Of a stretch of DNA of 64,000 nt, positions 1 through 10,535 are shown piece after piece. Position 1 is the first letter of the stretch. The number at the start of each line of letters is the position of its first letter. The position numbers were made by a program, and so were the translations under genes. The notes beneath the pieces were generated by a model. The model was not told where the DNA came from, ran no database searches, and saw only the letters and a program-made list of their open reading frames with translations. Origin of the DNA: JASJAR01 sp039198225 (lineage in GTDB: Bacteria; Pseudomonadota; Alphaproteobacteria; Rhodobacterales; Rhodobacteraceae). The stretch covers positions 1 through 64,000 of the forward strand of contig JBCCTQ010000020.1 in assembly GCA_039198225.1 (NCBI GenBank), written 5' to 3'.

Positions 1-63
1 ATTTTTTTGTTGGAGACTCAGGCCGCCTCCACTATCTCTTAACAATCCGTGATGAGGTGGGTG

Positions 64-2937
<2,874 letters not shown>

Positions 2938-3059
2938 GGGGCTCGCTGATACACGGCGCCCCCCTGTAACGCCTCACTGAGTTTCCCGGGCAAAGCGCTG
3001 CGACGCGCCTCAAATCTGCCGTGAACATCTTTTAATTGGGTCGAAAGGAGATGTGACCC

Positions 3060-3443
3060 ATGCGGATTTTGCTGCGTGCCGCCGTTTTTGCTGGCCTGGC
3101 TCTTCCGGCCCAAGCAAGCCAGCCCATAAGTGAAAGTCTCACCGAATGCGCGGCGATCTATCAGATGAGCGCTGAGATCTTGATGGAGCGCCGCCCCGAC
3201 GTCCTCCCTGACCTCCTCGCCTCTCGCGACGCGTTCCGCGCCGAAGCCACCGCGCTCGCGTCAAAGGAAGGGCATCGCGATGCAAAGTCTCACGTTGCGG
3301 GGATCTACCGGACAAAGGTCGAAAAATGGAATCCGGCCCACCCGGTTCGCGTCATGATGAGCGAGGATTACAAGGATTGGGCCAAGTATTGCCGGGCCCT
3401 TGGAAAAAATCGCGGCCTCGCGGTGCCGGGCGGACGACGATAG
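3060..3443 (+). CDS. Small periplasmic protein, unknown function
   Basis: This 127-residue protein begins with a short signal peptide: MRILLRAAVFAGLALP, then a likely cleavage after AQA. The ATG is preceded by AAAGGAGATG, a good ribosome-binding site. The mature part is helical and charged, with two cysteines (ECAAIY and KYCRAL) that could form a disulphide, and a basic C-terminus (PGGRR). I do not recognise a family. It lies downstream of uvrA on the same strand, 122 bp away, and is probably transcribed separately. It is exported judging from the signal peptide. Nothing more can be said about its role. Confidence 0.7.
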   Translation: MRILLRAAVFAGLALPAQASQPISESLTECAAIYQMSAEILMERRPDVLPDLLASRDAFRAEATALASKEGHRDAKSHVAGIYRTKVEKWNPAHPVRVMMSEDYKDWAKYCRALGKNRGLAVPGGRR

Positions 3444-3602
3444 TCGCGCTTCTGCCGGCCGCCATTCGACCCGTTTGCGAACCTGCCCCGTAGCGTGCGG
3501 TGAGGTCTCGTCCTTTCGTAGCGCATTGTTCCAGTTTCGGACGCCGTCGCGTGACGCGCTATTTCGGCGGCAGGCCCGCACAGTCTCAACGCCGGGCGCA
3601 GC

Positions 3603-4535
3603 TCAGGCTAAATCGAGCACCTCTTCGTCCTCTTCCGCGTCGCTCGGCACGTCGTCGTCGCTGATCACTTCGGTAATCGGAACGATCTCCGACAAGGTCG
3701 CGCTCGTCGTGTCGTCTGCCGCCGGCGTGCTGGCCGCTTCGCCGCTATCCGAGCCTCCACCGCCGACAAGCACGGCGAGGGCCGCACCGACCGCCGCCCC
3801 GAGTGGACCGGCGACAAAAAAGAGGCCCGCGCTCAATCCCAACCCTAAGGCGGCCATCATGCTGCCGCCATCGCCCGTATCCGCCTCTGATGTGTCGGCA
3901 GGAGCCGCGTCTGCACCTGGATCCCCCACAACAGAGGCATTCAGCACAAACTCAGATTCGGGAACGTCCGCATCGTTCAGATCGTGGATACCGTAATTGA
4001 GTGTGACGCGGTCCAGCGCATACCCATCCGAGCGGCCTGTGATCTCAAGCTGGTAAAGCGTGTCTTCTTCGAGCTCGACCCGTGCGGCGTGAAAGCCAAG
4101 CTCATGGTTTTCGAACGTGTCTCCCCACCGCAATTTCTCGTCGGCCTGACCTAGACCAACAAAGAACTTGGTGGGGTCCTTCACATATTCGCCCGTTTCG
4201 AGGTTCTTGACGGCAAAATACGCGTCATTTCCGGTATCACCACGAAGATTGCCCTCTCCATCGCGGAGGTCACTGTTGTTCATGACATCCCTCACGCGGC
4301 CGGCGTGATGGGCAAAATGAAACGTGCCGCTCTTATCAACCGTGAACGCTGCTTTCAGCTCTTCATCCGGATCGACGCGATTGTAATTGCTCCGGTCATT
4401 GTCCCAGAGCATCGCGACTTCGCCGTCGATATTTATCTCAGACCATTCCCCCTCGGCCAGAAAGTTCTCTGCCTCGAAGATCAGCACCCCGTCATTGGCT
4501 GAATAGAGAGGAACACCCTCTTCAAGTGTCGGCAT
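3603..4535 (-). CDS. Predicted beta jelly-roll protein with glycine-rich hydrophobic segment
   Basis: The 310-residue acidic protein has three visible parts. Residues about 15-180 look like a carbohydrate-binding-module or malectin-like jelly roll (for example FEAENFLAEGEWSEI, TFHFAHHAGRV, YQLEITGRSDGYALDRVTL). Next comes a glycine- and alanine-rich hydrophobic stretch (GLGLSAGLFFVAGPLGAAVG), about 30 residues long, and then a very acidic tail ending EEDEEVLDLA. There is no N-terminal signal peptide. An acidic tail with a terminal hydrophobic patch is common among type I secretion substrates, but no RTX nonapeptides or exporter genes are seen here. The ATG has GGGAG upstream. The domain call is by eye and the function is unknown. 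Confidence 0.6.
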   Translation of the reverse strand: MPTLEEGVPLYSANDGVLIFEAENFLAEGEWSEINIDGEVAMLWDNDRSNYNRVDPDEELKAAFTVDKSGTFHFAHHAGRVRDVMNNSDLRDGEGNLRGDTGNDAYFAVKNLETGEYVKDPTKFFVGLGQADEKLRWGDTFENHELGFHAARVELEEDTLYQLEITGRSDGYALDRVTLNYGIHDLNDADVPESEFVLNASVVGDPGADAAPADTSEADTGDGGSMMAALGLGLSAGLFFVAGPLGAAVGAALAVLVGGGGSDSGEAASTPAADDTTSATLSEIVPITEVISDDDVPSDAEEDEEVLDLA

Positions 4536-5079
4536 CGTTAATTGCTCCCGGTTGAACGCAGAAACTCTTGCGGCTTAGTGGTGTGGATGGGTCGGGGTTA
4601 CTCGGGCCGTCTTGTGTGCGGCATTACTTTCGGCCGAAGCGGAGGTCGTGCGCATTGGAACCTGTCCCGTCAACGATTTGGCACACCCCGCACGCTGGGA
4701 CCGAACTCTCGACACATTCCCGGCGCAAATTGGGACAAAGCTTGGAGAAAATGTGGTCGGTCTCGAATTCGATCTGAGCAACGGGCTTGGGCAGAATTCG
4801 AGCCACACATTTGCTTGCTGCGTTCGAGTAAATTTCATTATAATCAATGTTTTACATTCAAGTCCGGGAAACCTCAAATTCAAACAGCGACTTGATCGCC
4901 GAGCATTCTGAATTCGTGGACAAACAATTTCGCCATTACTTCTACGGCTTGGCAGAGAAACTATCCCGCGAAGCGAAAGGGATTGTGGCGGAGCCGTTGG
5001 CCAGGTTTGTATTGAGAACCCAAGACTTTTGTTCGGGTAATGCGCAATTTCCGATATTTAAACCGGCCCGCCGCTCCGC
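4536..5079. other. Non-coding or decayed stretch
   Basis: About 540 bp upstream of the 3603-4535 gene and downstream of nusB. It is visibly less GC-rich than its surroundings, with runs such as TTTACATTCAAG. Several short overlapping reading frames exist, but none has a convincing start with a ribosome-binding site or a recognisable product. The frame ending near 5083 contains a plausible amphipathic stretch and might be the remnant of a coding region. I see no RNA gene or mobile element. Confidence 0.4.
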
Positions 5080-5538
5080 TTAACTCGCAAACGCCTCGGG
5101 CTTTGCATCCCGGCCCATATGGTCGAGCACGGCATTCACAAATCGCGCCTCTTTCCCGTCGGGAAAGAACGCCTTCGCCACGTCGACAAATTCCGAGATC
5201 ACCACTTTGGGTGGGGCCCCGCCGGCCAAAAGTTCGGCCCCCGCCGACCGGAAAAGCGCCCGGAGCGTCGGATCAATCCGCGCAATCGGCCAACGCTCAA
5301 CCAGAGCCCGGTCGGTCATTTGATCGATCTCGGCCTGCCGGTTGACCGCCTCGTCTAAAAGCAGTCTGAAGAGGTCCATATCCCCTTCGGCCATCTCGAC
5401 CCCGTCATAGACCGCGCCGAACCGATGGGTTTCAAACTCGGTCCGGACCGCATCGGCCGATTGACCAGCCGCTTCCATTTGAAAAAGCGCCTGCACCGCA
5501 TAGAGCCGCGCGGCGGACTTGGCTTGGCGGGCATTCAT
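5080..5538 (-). CDS. nusB: Transcription antitermination factor NusB
   Basis: NusB binds boxA RNA together with ribosomal protein S10 (NusE) and supports antitermination in rRNA operons. The 152-residue length is typical. The all-helical pattern is clear, with an N-terminal ARLYAVQALFQME and the characteristic late segment PPKVVISEFVDVAKAFFPDGKEARFVNAVLD. It is the last gene of the minus-strand riboflavin operon, and its ATG overlaps the ribH stop by four bases (ATGA), suggesting translational coupling. The ribH-nusB pairing is very common in bacteria. A low-GC stretch without genes follows it. Confidence 0.95.
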   Translation of the reverse strand: MNARQAKSAARLYAVQALFQMEAAGQSADAVRTEFETHRFGAVYDGVEMAEGDMDLFRLLLDEAVNRQAEIDQMTDRALVERWPIARIDPTLRALFRSAGAELLAGGAPPKVVISEFVDVAKAFFPDGKEARFVNAVLDHMGRDAKPEAFAS

Positions 5539-6044
5539 GCCCCGTCTCGGTGGAGAAACCCGATGCCCGACGTGTCCTTTTTCATCGACCGGCTGAGCGC
5601 GATGAGGTGGAGGGCCGCCGCCGCCGCGCCGCCGCCCTTGTCCTGACCGTCGGGATTGGCGCGAACCACGGCCTGGTCCTTGTTTTCCACAGTCAGGATC
5701 CCGTTGCCGATGGCCGCCCCTTGGAGCCCCAAAAGCATGATCGCTCGGCTCGAATCGTTGCAGACCGTGTCGTAATGGGTCGTCTCACCCCGGATGACGC
5801 AGCCAAGGGCTACGAACCCGTCAAAATCGCCTTGGGCATAACCGATCCGGATCGCGGTCGGCACTTCGAGGGCACCGGGCACTTCTACGACCTCATAACT
5901 GCCGCCCACCGACGCGATCGCGGCCTTAGCCCCGGCTAGCAGCGCATCGGAAATGTCCCGGTAATAGGGCGCAACCACAATCAGAAGCTTCGGTTCGTCC
6001 TCAAACCGCGGCAGAGGCAAGCCGCCCTGGCCCTCCCCGCTCAT
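5535..6044 (-). CDS. ribH: 6,7-dimethyl-8-ribityllumazine synthase
   Basis: This enzyme condenses 5-amino-6-ribitylamino-uracil with 3,4-dihydroxy-2-butanone 4-phosphate to give lumazine, the penultimate step of riboflavin synthesis. Family motifs visible in the 169 residues include VEVPGALEVPTAI, FVALGCVIRGETTHYD (containing the catalytic His region) and the late segment NGILTVENKDQA. It overlaps both neighbours by four bases: the ribBA-like gene upstream and nusB downstream. It is therefore probably translated as part of one operon. Confidence 0.95.
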   Translation of the reverse strand: MSGEGQGGLPLPRFEDEPKLLIVVAPYYRDISDALLAGAKAAIASVGGSYEVVEVPGALEVPTAIRIGYAQGDFDGFVALGCVIRGETTHYDTVCNDSSRAIMLLGLQGAAIGNGILTVENKDQAVVRANPDGQDKGGGAAAAALHLIALSRSMKKDTSGIGFLHRDGA

Positions 6045-7168
6045 TGGCCGAGCTCCGAGATCTTCTGGGTTCCGACGATTTCGAGCCCGTAAGCATCGAG
6101 CCCCACGACTTTCGGCCGGGGCGAATTGGTCAGAAGGATCATTTTTCCAATCCCGAGGGAGGAGAGGATCTGGGCACCGAGCCCGTATTGGCGAAGGGTC
6201 TGGGGCGAGACATCGCCGTCGGCCGCGAGCTTCATCTGAACGTCCCGGAGAAGCACCAAAACGCCCCGGCCAGCAGCGTCGATGAGTTTCATGGCGTCGC
6301 TGAACTCGCCTGCGCGCCCCGCGGGCCCAAGGCCCACCACGTCGAGCATTGGGTCGAGCGCATGCATGCGCACCAAGACCGGATCGTCGCCGTCGATATC
6401 GCCTTTGATCAGCGCGATATGCTCGGCGCCGTGGGTCTCATCCCTGTAGATCCGAAGGGTCCAGGCCCCGCCGAACTCGCTTTCGACCACTTGTTCTTCG
6501 CGCATCCGGACCAGATTGTCGTGGCGGCGGCGATAGGCGATGAGGTCGCTGATCGTGCCGATCCGGAGCCCGTGGCGCTGGGCGAAAGCCACCAGATCGG
6601 GCAGCCGGGCCATCGAGCCGTCTTCGTTCATGATCTCGCAGATCACGCCCGAGGCGTTGAGCCCGGCGAGCCGGGAGATATCCACCGCCGCTTCCGTATG
6701 GCCTGCGCGCACCAAAACGCCCCCTGCCCGGGCACGGAGCGGGAAGACATGGCCAGGCGTGGCGATATCGCTCGCGGTGGCCGCGGAATCGATTGCCACC
6801 GCCACTGTGCGCGCCCGGTCCCCGGCCGAAATCCCAGTCGACACCCCTTCCCGCGCCTCGATCGACAACGTGAACGCGGTCTCATGGCGTGAGGAATTCT
6901 GCGAGGCCATCAAAGGAAGACCCAGCGCGTCCACCCGGTCCCCGGTCAAGGCAAGGCAGATCAGGCCTCTGCCGTGGGTCGCCATGAAATTGATCGCGTC
7001 CGGCGTGGCCATTTGTGCAGGGATCACCAGATCGCCTTCGTTTTCCCGGTCCTCGTGATCGACGAGGATGAACATTTTGCCGTTCCGTGCGTCGTCGAGG
7101 ATCTCCTCGACCGAGGAGATGGCGTCGTGCCAATCCTCCTCAACCGGTCCGGGCTTTTCATGGATCAT
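6041..7168 (-). CDS. ribB: 3,4-dihydroxy-2-butanone-4-phosphate synthase with degenerate GTP cyclohydrolase II domain
   Basis: The N-terminal half (about residues 15-215) is a DHBP synthase, which converts ribulose 5-phosphate to the four-carbon substrate of lumazine synthase. It shows DHEDRENEGDLV, HGRGLICLAL and the RHETAFTLSI to GDRARTV region. The C-terminal half follows the GTP cyclohydrolase II fold (HIALIKGDIDGDDPVLVRMH and IGKMILLTNSPRPK) but lacks the zinc-binding cysteines, which are replaced by ALDPMLDVVGLGP. The cyclohydrolase activity is therefore probably absent, as is known for many alphaproteobacterial RibBA-like proteins. A true RibA must be encoded elsewhere. It overlaps ribH by four bases. 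Confidence 0.92.
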   Translation of the reverse strand: MIHEKPGPVEEDWHDAISSVEEILDDARNGKMFILVDHEDRENEGDLVIPAQMATPDAINFMATHGRGLICLALTGDRVDALGLPLMASQNSSRHETAFTLSIEAREGVSTGISAGDRARTVAVAIDSAATASDIATPGHVFPLRARAGGVLVRAGHTEAAVDISRLAGLNASGVICEIMNEDGSMARLPDLVAFAQRHGLRIGTISDLIAYRRRHDNLVRMREEQVVESEFGGAWTLRIYRDETHGAEHIALIKGDIDGDDPVLVRMHALDPMLDVVGLGPAGRAGEFSDAMKLIDAAGRGVLVLLRDVQMKLAADGDVSPQTLRQYGLGAQILSSLGIGKMILLTNSPRPKVVGLDAYGLEIVGTQKISELGQ

Positions 7169-7338
7169 CGCGTGCCAGCCTTCGCGCTGCCTTTTGTCTT
7201 ATCAGGGCGCCAGATAGACCATGCCCCGGCCCTTGGCCAGCGTGACACGGCGTCCTTCATGTCTTCCCAGATAGGCAAATTCGGGGGGATCCACCGGAGC
7301 CCATCGGCGCCCCGGAGGCGATCCAGGGCCCTTCTGGC

Positions 7339-7935
7339 TCAAACGGTCTCGGCCAACCGAGCGACGTAGCGCGCCAAGGTATCGATCTCGAGATTCACCC
7401 GATCGCCCAACGCGGCGCGCCCCCACGTGGTCACGGATTTGGTATGGGGGATGAAATTAATCCCAAACCGCGCGCCCTCGACCTCGTTAACCGTCAATGA
7501 CGTCCCATTGAGCGCCACCGACCCTTTGGGCGCGATAAAGCGGGCAAGATCCGGCGGGGCATCAAGGGCGACACGGGTGCTGTCGCCCTCGTCACGGATG
7601 TCGGAGATCACCGCCACCCCGTCCACATGGCCCGACACGATGTGACCGCCAAGCTCGTCCCCGACCCGGAGCGCGCGTTCGAGATTGACCGACCGGTCCA
7701 CGGCCCAGGCCCCGATATTCGTTTTGTCGACACTCTCCGCTGAGATTTCCACATCGAACCAGGGCTTTGGCTCCGCCCCTTTTTCGATCACGGTGAGACA
7801 CACCCCGTCGCAAGCGATGGAGGCGCCGATATCGATGCTCTCAGGCGCGTAAGACGTTTCGATCCTAGCGCGAAGGTCGCCCCGCTGCTCAAGGGCAGCG
7901 ATGCGGCCCATATCGGTGATGATGCCGGTAAACAT
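7339..7935 (-). CDS. ribE: Riboflavin synthase, alpha subunit
   Basis: This trimeric enzyme dismutates two molecules of 6,7-dimethyl-8-ribityllumazine to riboflavin. The 198 residues contain the two lumazine-binding barrel repeats: MFTGIITDMGRI with ACDGVCLTV in the first, and HIVSGHVDGVAVI with SVALNGTSLTVNEV in the second. The 170 bp between it and the ribBA-like gene hold no convincing gene. The capsule genes start divergently 86 bp upstream, so ribE, the ribBA-like gene, ribH and nusB need their own promoter in 7936-8021. Confidence 0.95.
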   Translation of the reverse strand: MFTGIITDMGRIAALEQRGDLRARIETSYAPESIDIGASIACDGVCLTVIEKGAEPKPWFDVEISAESVDKTNIGAWAVDRSVNLERALRVGDELGGHIVSGHVDGVAVISDIRDEGDSTRVALDAPPDLARFIAPKGSVALNGTSLTVNEVEGARFGINFIPHTKSVTTWGRAALGDRVNLEIDTLARYVARLAETV

Positions 7936-8021
7936 GGGGCTGAGTTAAGGAAACCGGCCGCCAAGGGCAAGGCGGGCCGCCCGGGCTGGAACATTCCGCC
8001 CCGAACGGGCAGGAGGTCACC

Positions 8022-9326
8022 ATGGTCCAAATTGCCGCCCGCACATTTTTGTTTCTCCAAGGGCCCCATGGGCCGTTTTTTAGCACCTTGGCGAAGGCGC
8101 TGGCCCGCGCGGGCCACCGGACAATCCGGGTCGGCGTCAACGGCGGTGACGGGATGTTCCAGCGAGGATTTGGGGACTATCTCCGATACGAAGGCGATCC
8201 TTCGGACTGGGCGACGTGGTTGGAAACGTTCATTGCAGAGCGGGCCGTCACCGATCTCGTCCTCTATGGCACCGAACGGCCCCTCCATGCGGAGGCCCTC
8301 AACATCGCCAACCGGCTCAGCCTTCGGACGCATATCTTCGAAGAAGGCTATATCCGCCCCTGGTGGGTAACTTACGAGCGGGGTGGGTCCAACGCGGCCT
8401 CGCGGTTGATGAAGATGGACGTCTGCGAGATGGAGATGGCTCTCACGGCGGCGGGCGCTGAGGGTGATCCGCCACGTGCCGCCCCTGCTCGATGGGGGGA
8501 TACGAAAGAACATGTCTTCTGGAGCGCGGTCTATCATGCAGCAGTGCTCGCGGGCTCCTTGGGGAAGCGCCCCTTCCCGACCCACCGTGAACCAGGCATT
8601 CCCGCTGAACTGGCCCTCACCCTCCGCCATCTTGTATTGGTGCCTTGGGCGGCTTTGTCCCGGCGCAGGGCCCGCTGGGCGCTCAGCCGTGCGGCGGCCC
8701 CCTATCACCTTGTTTTGTTGCAATTGGCCCATGACGCGAATTTTCGCGCCGCAAGCCCCTACGAGAGCGTCAATGCCTTGATCGAAGACATGGTCCTGGC
8801 TTTTGCCGCCGGCGCGCCCGCCCACCATCATCTCGTTTTCAAAGCCCATCCCCTCGAAGATGGCCGCTTGCCCTTGGCACGCCACATCCAGCGTGCGGTT
8901 CGAAGAGCACATCTCAACAACCGGGTCCATTTCATGACCGGAGCGCCTTTGGCCCCGCTCCTCGATGGTGCGATTGGTGCTGTGACGGTAAATTCCACCG
9001 CCGCCCACCAGGCGCTGTGGCGCGGTCTTCCGGTCAAGGTTCTTGGGCGCGCCCCCTTTAAAAAGCCGGAATTTACGTCAAGCCAGAGCCTCCAAGCGTT
9101 CTTTTTGTCGCCCGAGAGGCCCGACCGAGAGGCTTATTTTATCTTTCGCCGCTACCTTCTGGCCACCTGCCAAGTGCCCGGCGGCTTTTATGCCGCGCGC
9201 GCCCGGCGACGCCTCCTCCGCGAAATTATCGACCCAATCCTGGCCGAAAAAGACCCCTTCGATGCGCTAAACCCTGCCGATGCAGGGACGCAACATCTTC
9301 GTCTGGTTGGGAAAATCAAAGCGTAA
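8022..9326 (+). CDS. kpsS: KpsS-like capsule polysaccharide glycosyltransferase
   Basis: Members of the KpsS family add the first beta-Kdo of the poly-Kdo linker to the lipid anchor of group 2 type capsules. The 434-residue protein begins RTFLFLQGPHGPFF and carries family signatures: LVLYGTERPLHAEAL, THIFEEGYIRPWWVT, HHHLVFKAHPLEDGR and TVNSTAAHQALWRGLPV. AGGAGG lies seven bases before the ATG. It is followed on the same strand by an outer-membrane export lipoprotein and a KpsC-like protein, which supports a capsule role. The linker chemistry and the anchor are inferred from the family. Confidence 0.88.
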   Translation: MVQIAARTFLFLQGPHGPFFSTLAKALARAGHRTIRVGVNGGDGMFQRGFGDYLRYEGDPSDWATWLETFIAERAVTDLVLYGTERPLHAEALNIANRLSLRTHIFEEGYIRPWWVTYERGGSNAASRLMKMDVCEMEMALTAAGAEGDPPRAAPARWGDTKEHVFWSAVYHAAVLAGSLGKRPFPTHREPGIPAELALTLRHLVLVPWAALSRRRARWALSRAAAPYHLVLLQLAHDANFRAASPYESVNALIEDMVLAFAAGAPAHHHLVFKAHPLEDGRLPLARHIQRAVRRAHLNNRVHFMTGAPLAPLLDGAIGAVTVNSTAAHQALWRGLPVKVLGRAPFKKPEFTSSQSLQAFFLSPERPDREAYFIFRRYLLATCQVPGGFYAARARRRLLREIIDPILAEKDPFDALNPADAGTQHLRLVGKIKA

Positions 9327-9404
9327 CGTGCTGGCCATCTGCCGATCTGTTAGGCCATTATCCAAAAAAAATACCGAGGCAGATCAGGTCGAGGAGACCA
9401 CCCC

Positions 9405-10535
9405 GTGTCCAAGATATCCCCGCGCATTGCGCGACGCAGCCTGCTTGCGATGATGGCCAGTTCCGTCGGCGCATGCGGCCTCCCCCGCACCGGACCCAAT
9501 AAACGCGAGATTTTTGCGGGCTCCGTCTCGCGCCAAGGCGATGCGTTCATCGTCGAGGTGGATGACGCCGTCACCCGGGCCACGTCATCGCTTCCCTCAC
9601 TCGGCTTCGGAGATGGGTTCCGGAATGCTGGGGTTTTGGGGTCCGACACAATCAGCCCCGGCGACACGTTGGGCCTCACGATTTGGGAGAACGTCGATGA
9701 CGGGCTCCTCGTCCCAACTGGCGCCAACGCCCAACAGCTCGAAGAAGTCCAAGTCGACGGTACAGGGTTTATATTCGTCCCCTATGCGGGCCGCATCCGC
9801 GCCGCCGGCAACACACCTGAGTCCGTGCGCCGCCTGATTACCGAGCGGCTAGAAACCCAAACACCGGACCCCCAGGTCCAGGTCCAGCGTCTCGCTGGCG
9901 ACGGCGCCACGGTGTCGATCATTGGCGGCGTCGGTGCCCAAGGCGTCTACCCGATCGAGCGCCCCACCCGGACCCTGACGGCCATGCTCGCTCGGGCGGG
10001 CGGCGTCTCGATCCCCTCTGAGATTGCCCAAGTGACCGTGATCCGCGGCCAGCATAAGGGCACGGTTTGGGTTGAAGACCTCTACACGATCCCCGGTCTC
10101 GACGTTGCCATGCGCCCGAATGACCGGATCCTCGTCGAAGAAGACAGCCGGTTCTTTACGGCCCTCGGGGCCACCGGCGCCCAAAACAAAGTGCCCTTCG
10201 ACACCCAGGAATTCTCCGCCGTCGAGGCAATCGCGCGGGTGGGCGGGCTCAACTCGCAACTCGCCGACCCGACAGGCGTTTTCGTCTTCCGCGACGAAAG
10301 CGAAGAGGTCGCCCGGGCTGTCCTTGGCCGCCAAGACCTTATGGGCGAGCAACGGGTCGTCTATGTCCTCGACCTGTCACGACCAAACGGCGTTTTCATC
10401 GCGCGTGACTTTATCATCCGCTCGGGCGATACGGTTTACGTGACCGAAGCACCCTATACCCAGTTCAACAAGGTGCTGAGCGCGTTGACGGGCCCCCTCG
10501 CCACCGTTGGGACGGTCGACAACCTCACCAATTGA
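9405..10535 (+). CDS. Capsule/polysaccharide export outer-membrane lipoprotein (Wza/KpsD-like)
   Basis: Proteins of this family form the outer-membrane channel for polysaccharide. The GTG start has GAGGAG upstream. The N-terminus RRSLLAMMASSVGAC is a lipoprotein signal with the lipobox cysteine at residue 24. A Poly_export domain follows (ISPGDTLGLTIWENV and FIFVPYAGRIRAAG), then SLBB-type segments (VSIIGGVGAQGVYPIERP and FSAVEAIARVGGLNSQ). The C-terminal ISPFNKVLSALTG-type region (TQFNKVLSALTG) is typical. The next gene starts inside its stop codon (TTGA overlap), so the two are coupled. No Wzc- or KpsE/M/T-type partner is visible in the window. Confidence 0.88.
   Translation: MSKISPRIARRSLLAMMASSVGACGLPRTGPNKREIFAGSVSRQGDAFIVEVDDAVTRATSSLPSLGFGDGFRNAGVLGSDTISPGDTLGLTIWENVDDGLLVPTGANAQQLEEVQVDGTGFIFVPYAGRIRAAGNTPESVRRLITERLETQTPDPQVQVQRLAGDGATVSIIGGVGAQGVYPIERPTRTLTAMLARAGGVSIPSEIAQVTVIRGQHKGTVWVEDLYTIPGLDVAMRPNDRILVEEDSRFFTALGATGAQNKVPFDTQEFSAVEAIARVGGLNSQLADPTGVFVFRDESEEVARAVLGRQDLMGEQRVVYVLDLSRPNGVFIARDFIIRSGDTVYVTEAPYTQFNKVLSALTGPLATVGTVDNLTN

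Noticed and set aside
1..63. LexA box before uvrA
   Set aside because: No GAAC-N7-GAAC pattern in the 63 visible bases. The promoter may lie outside the window.
7170..7338. Small gene between ribE and the ribBA-like gene
   Set aside because: One frame (continuing ribE after its stop) ends in an ATGA overlap with the next gene, but it has no start codon with a ribosome-binding site and no known product.
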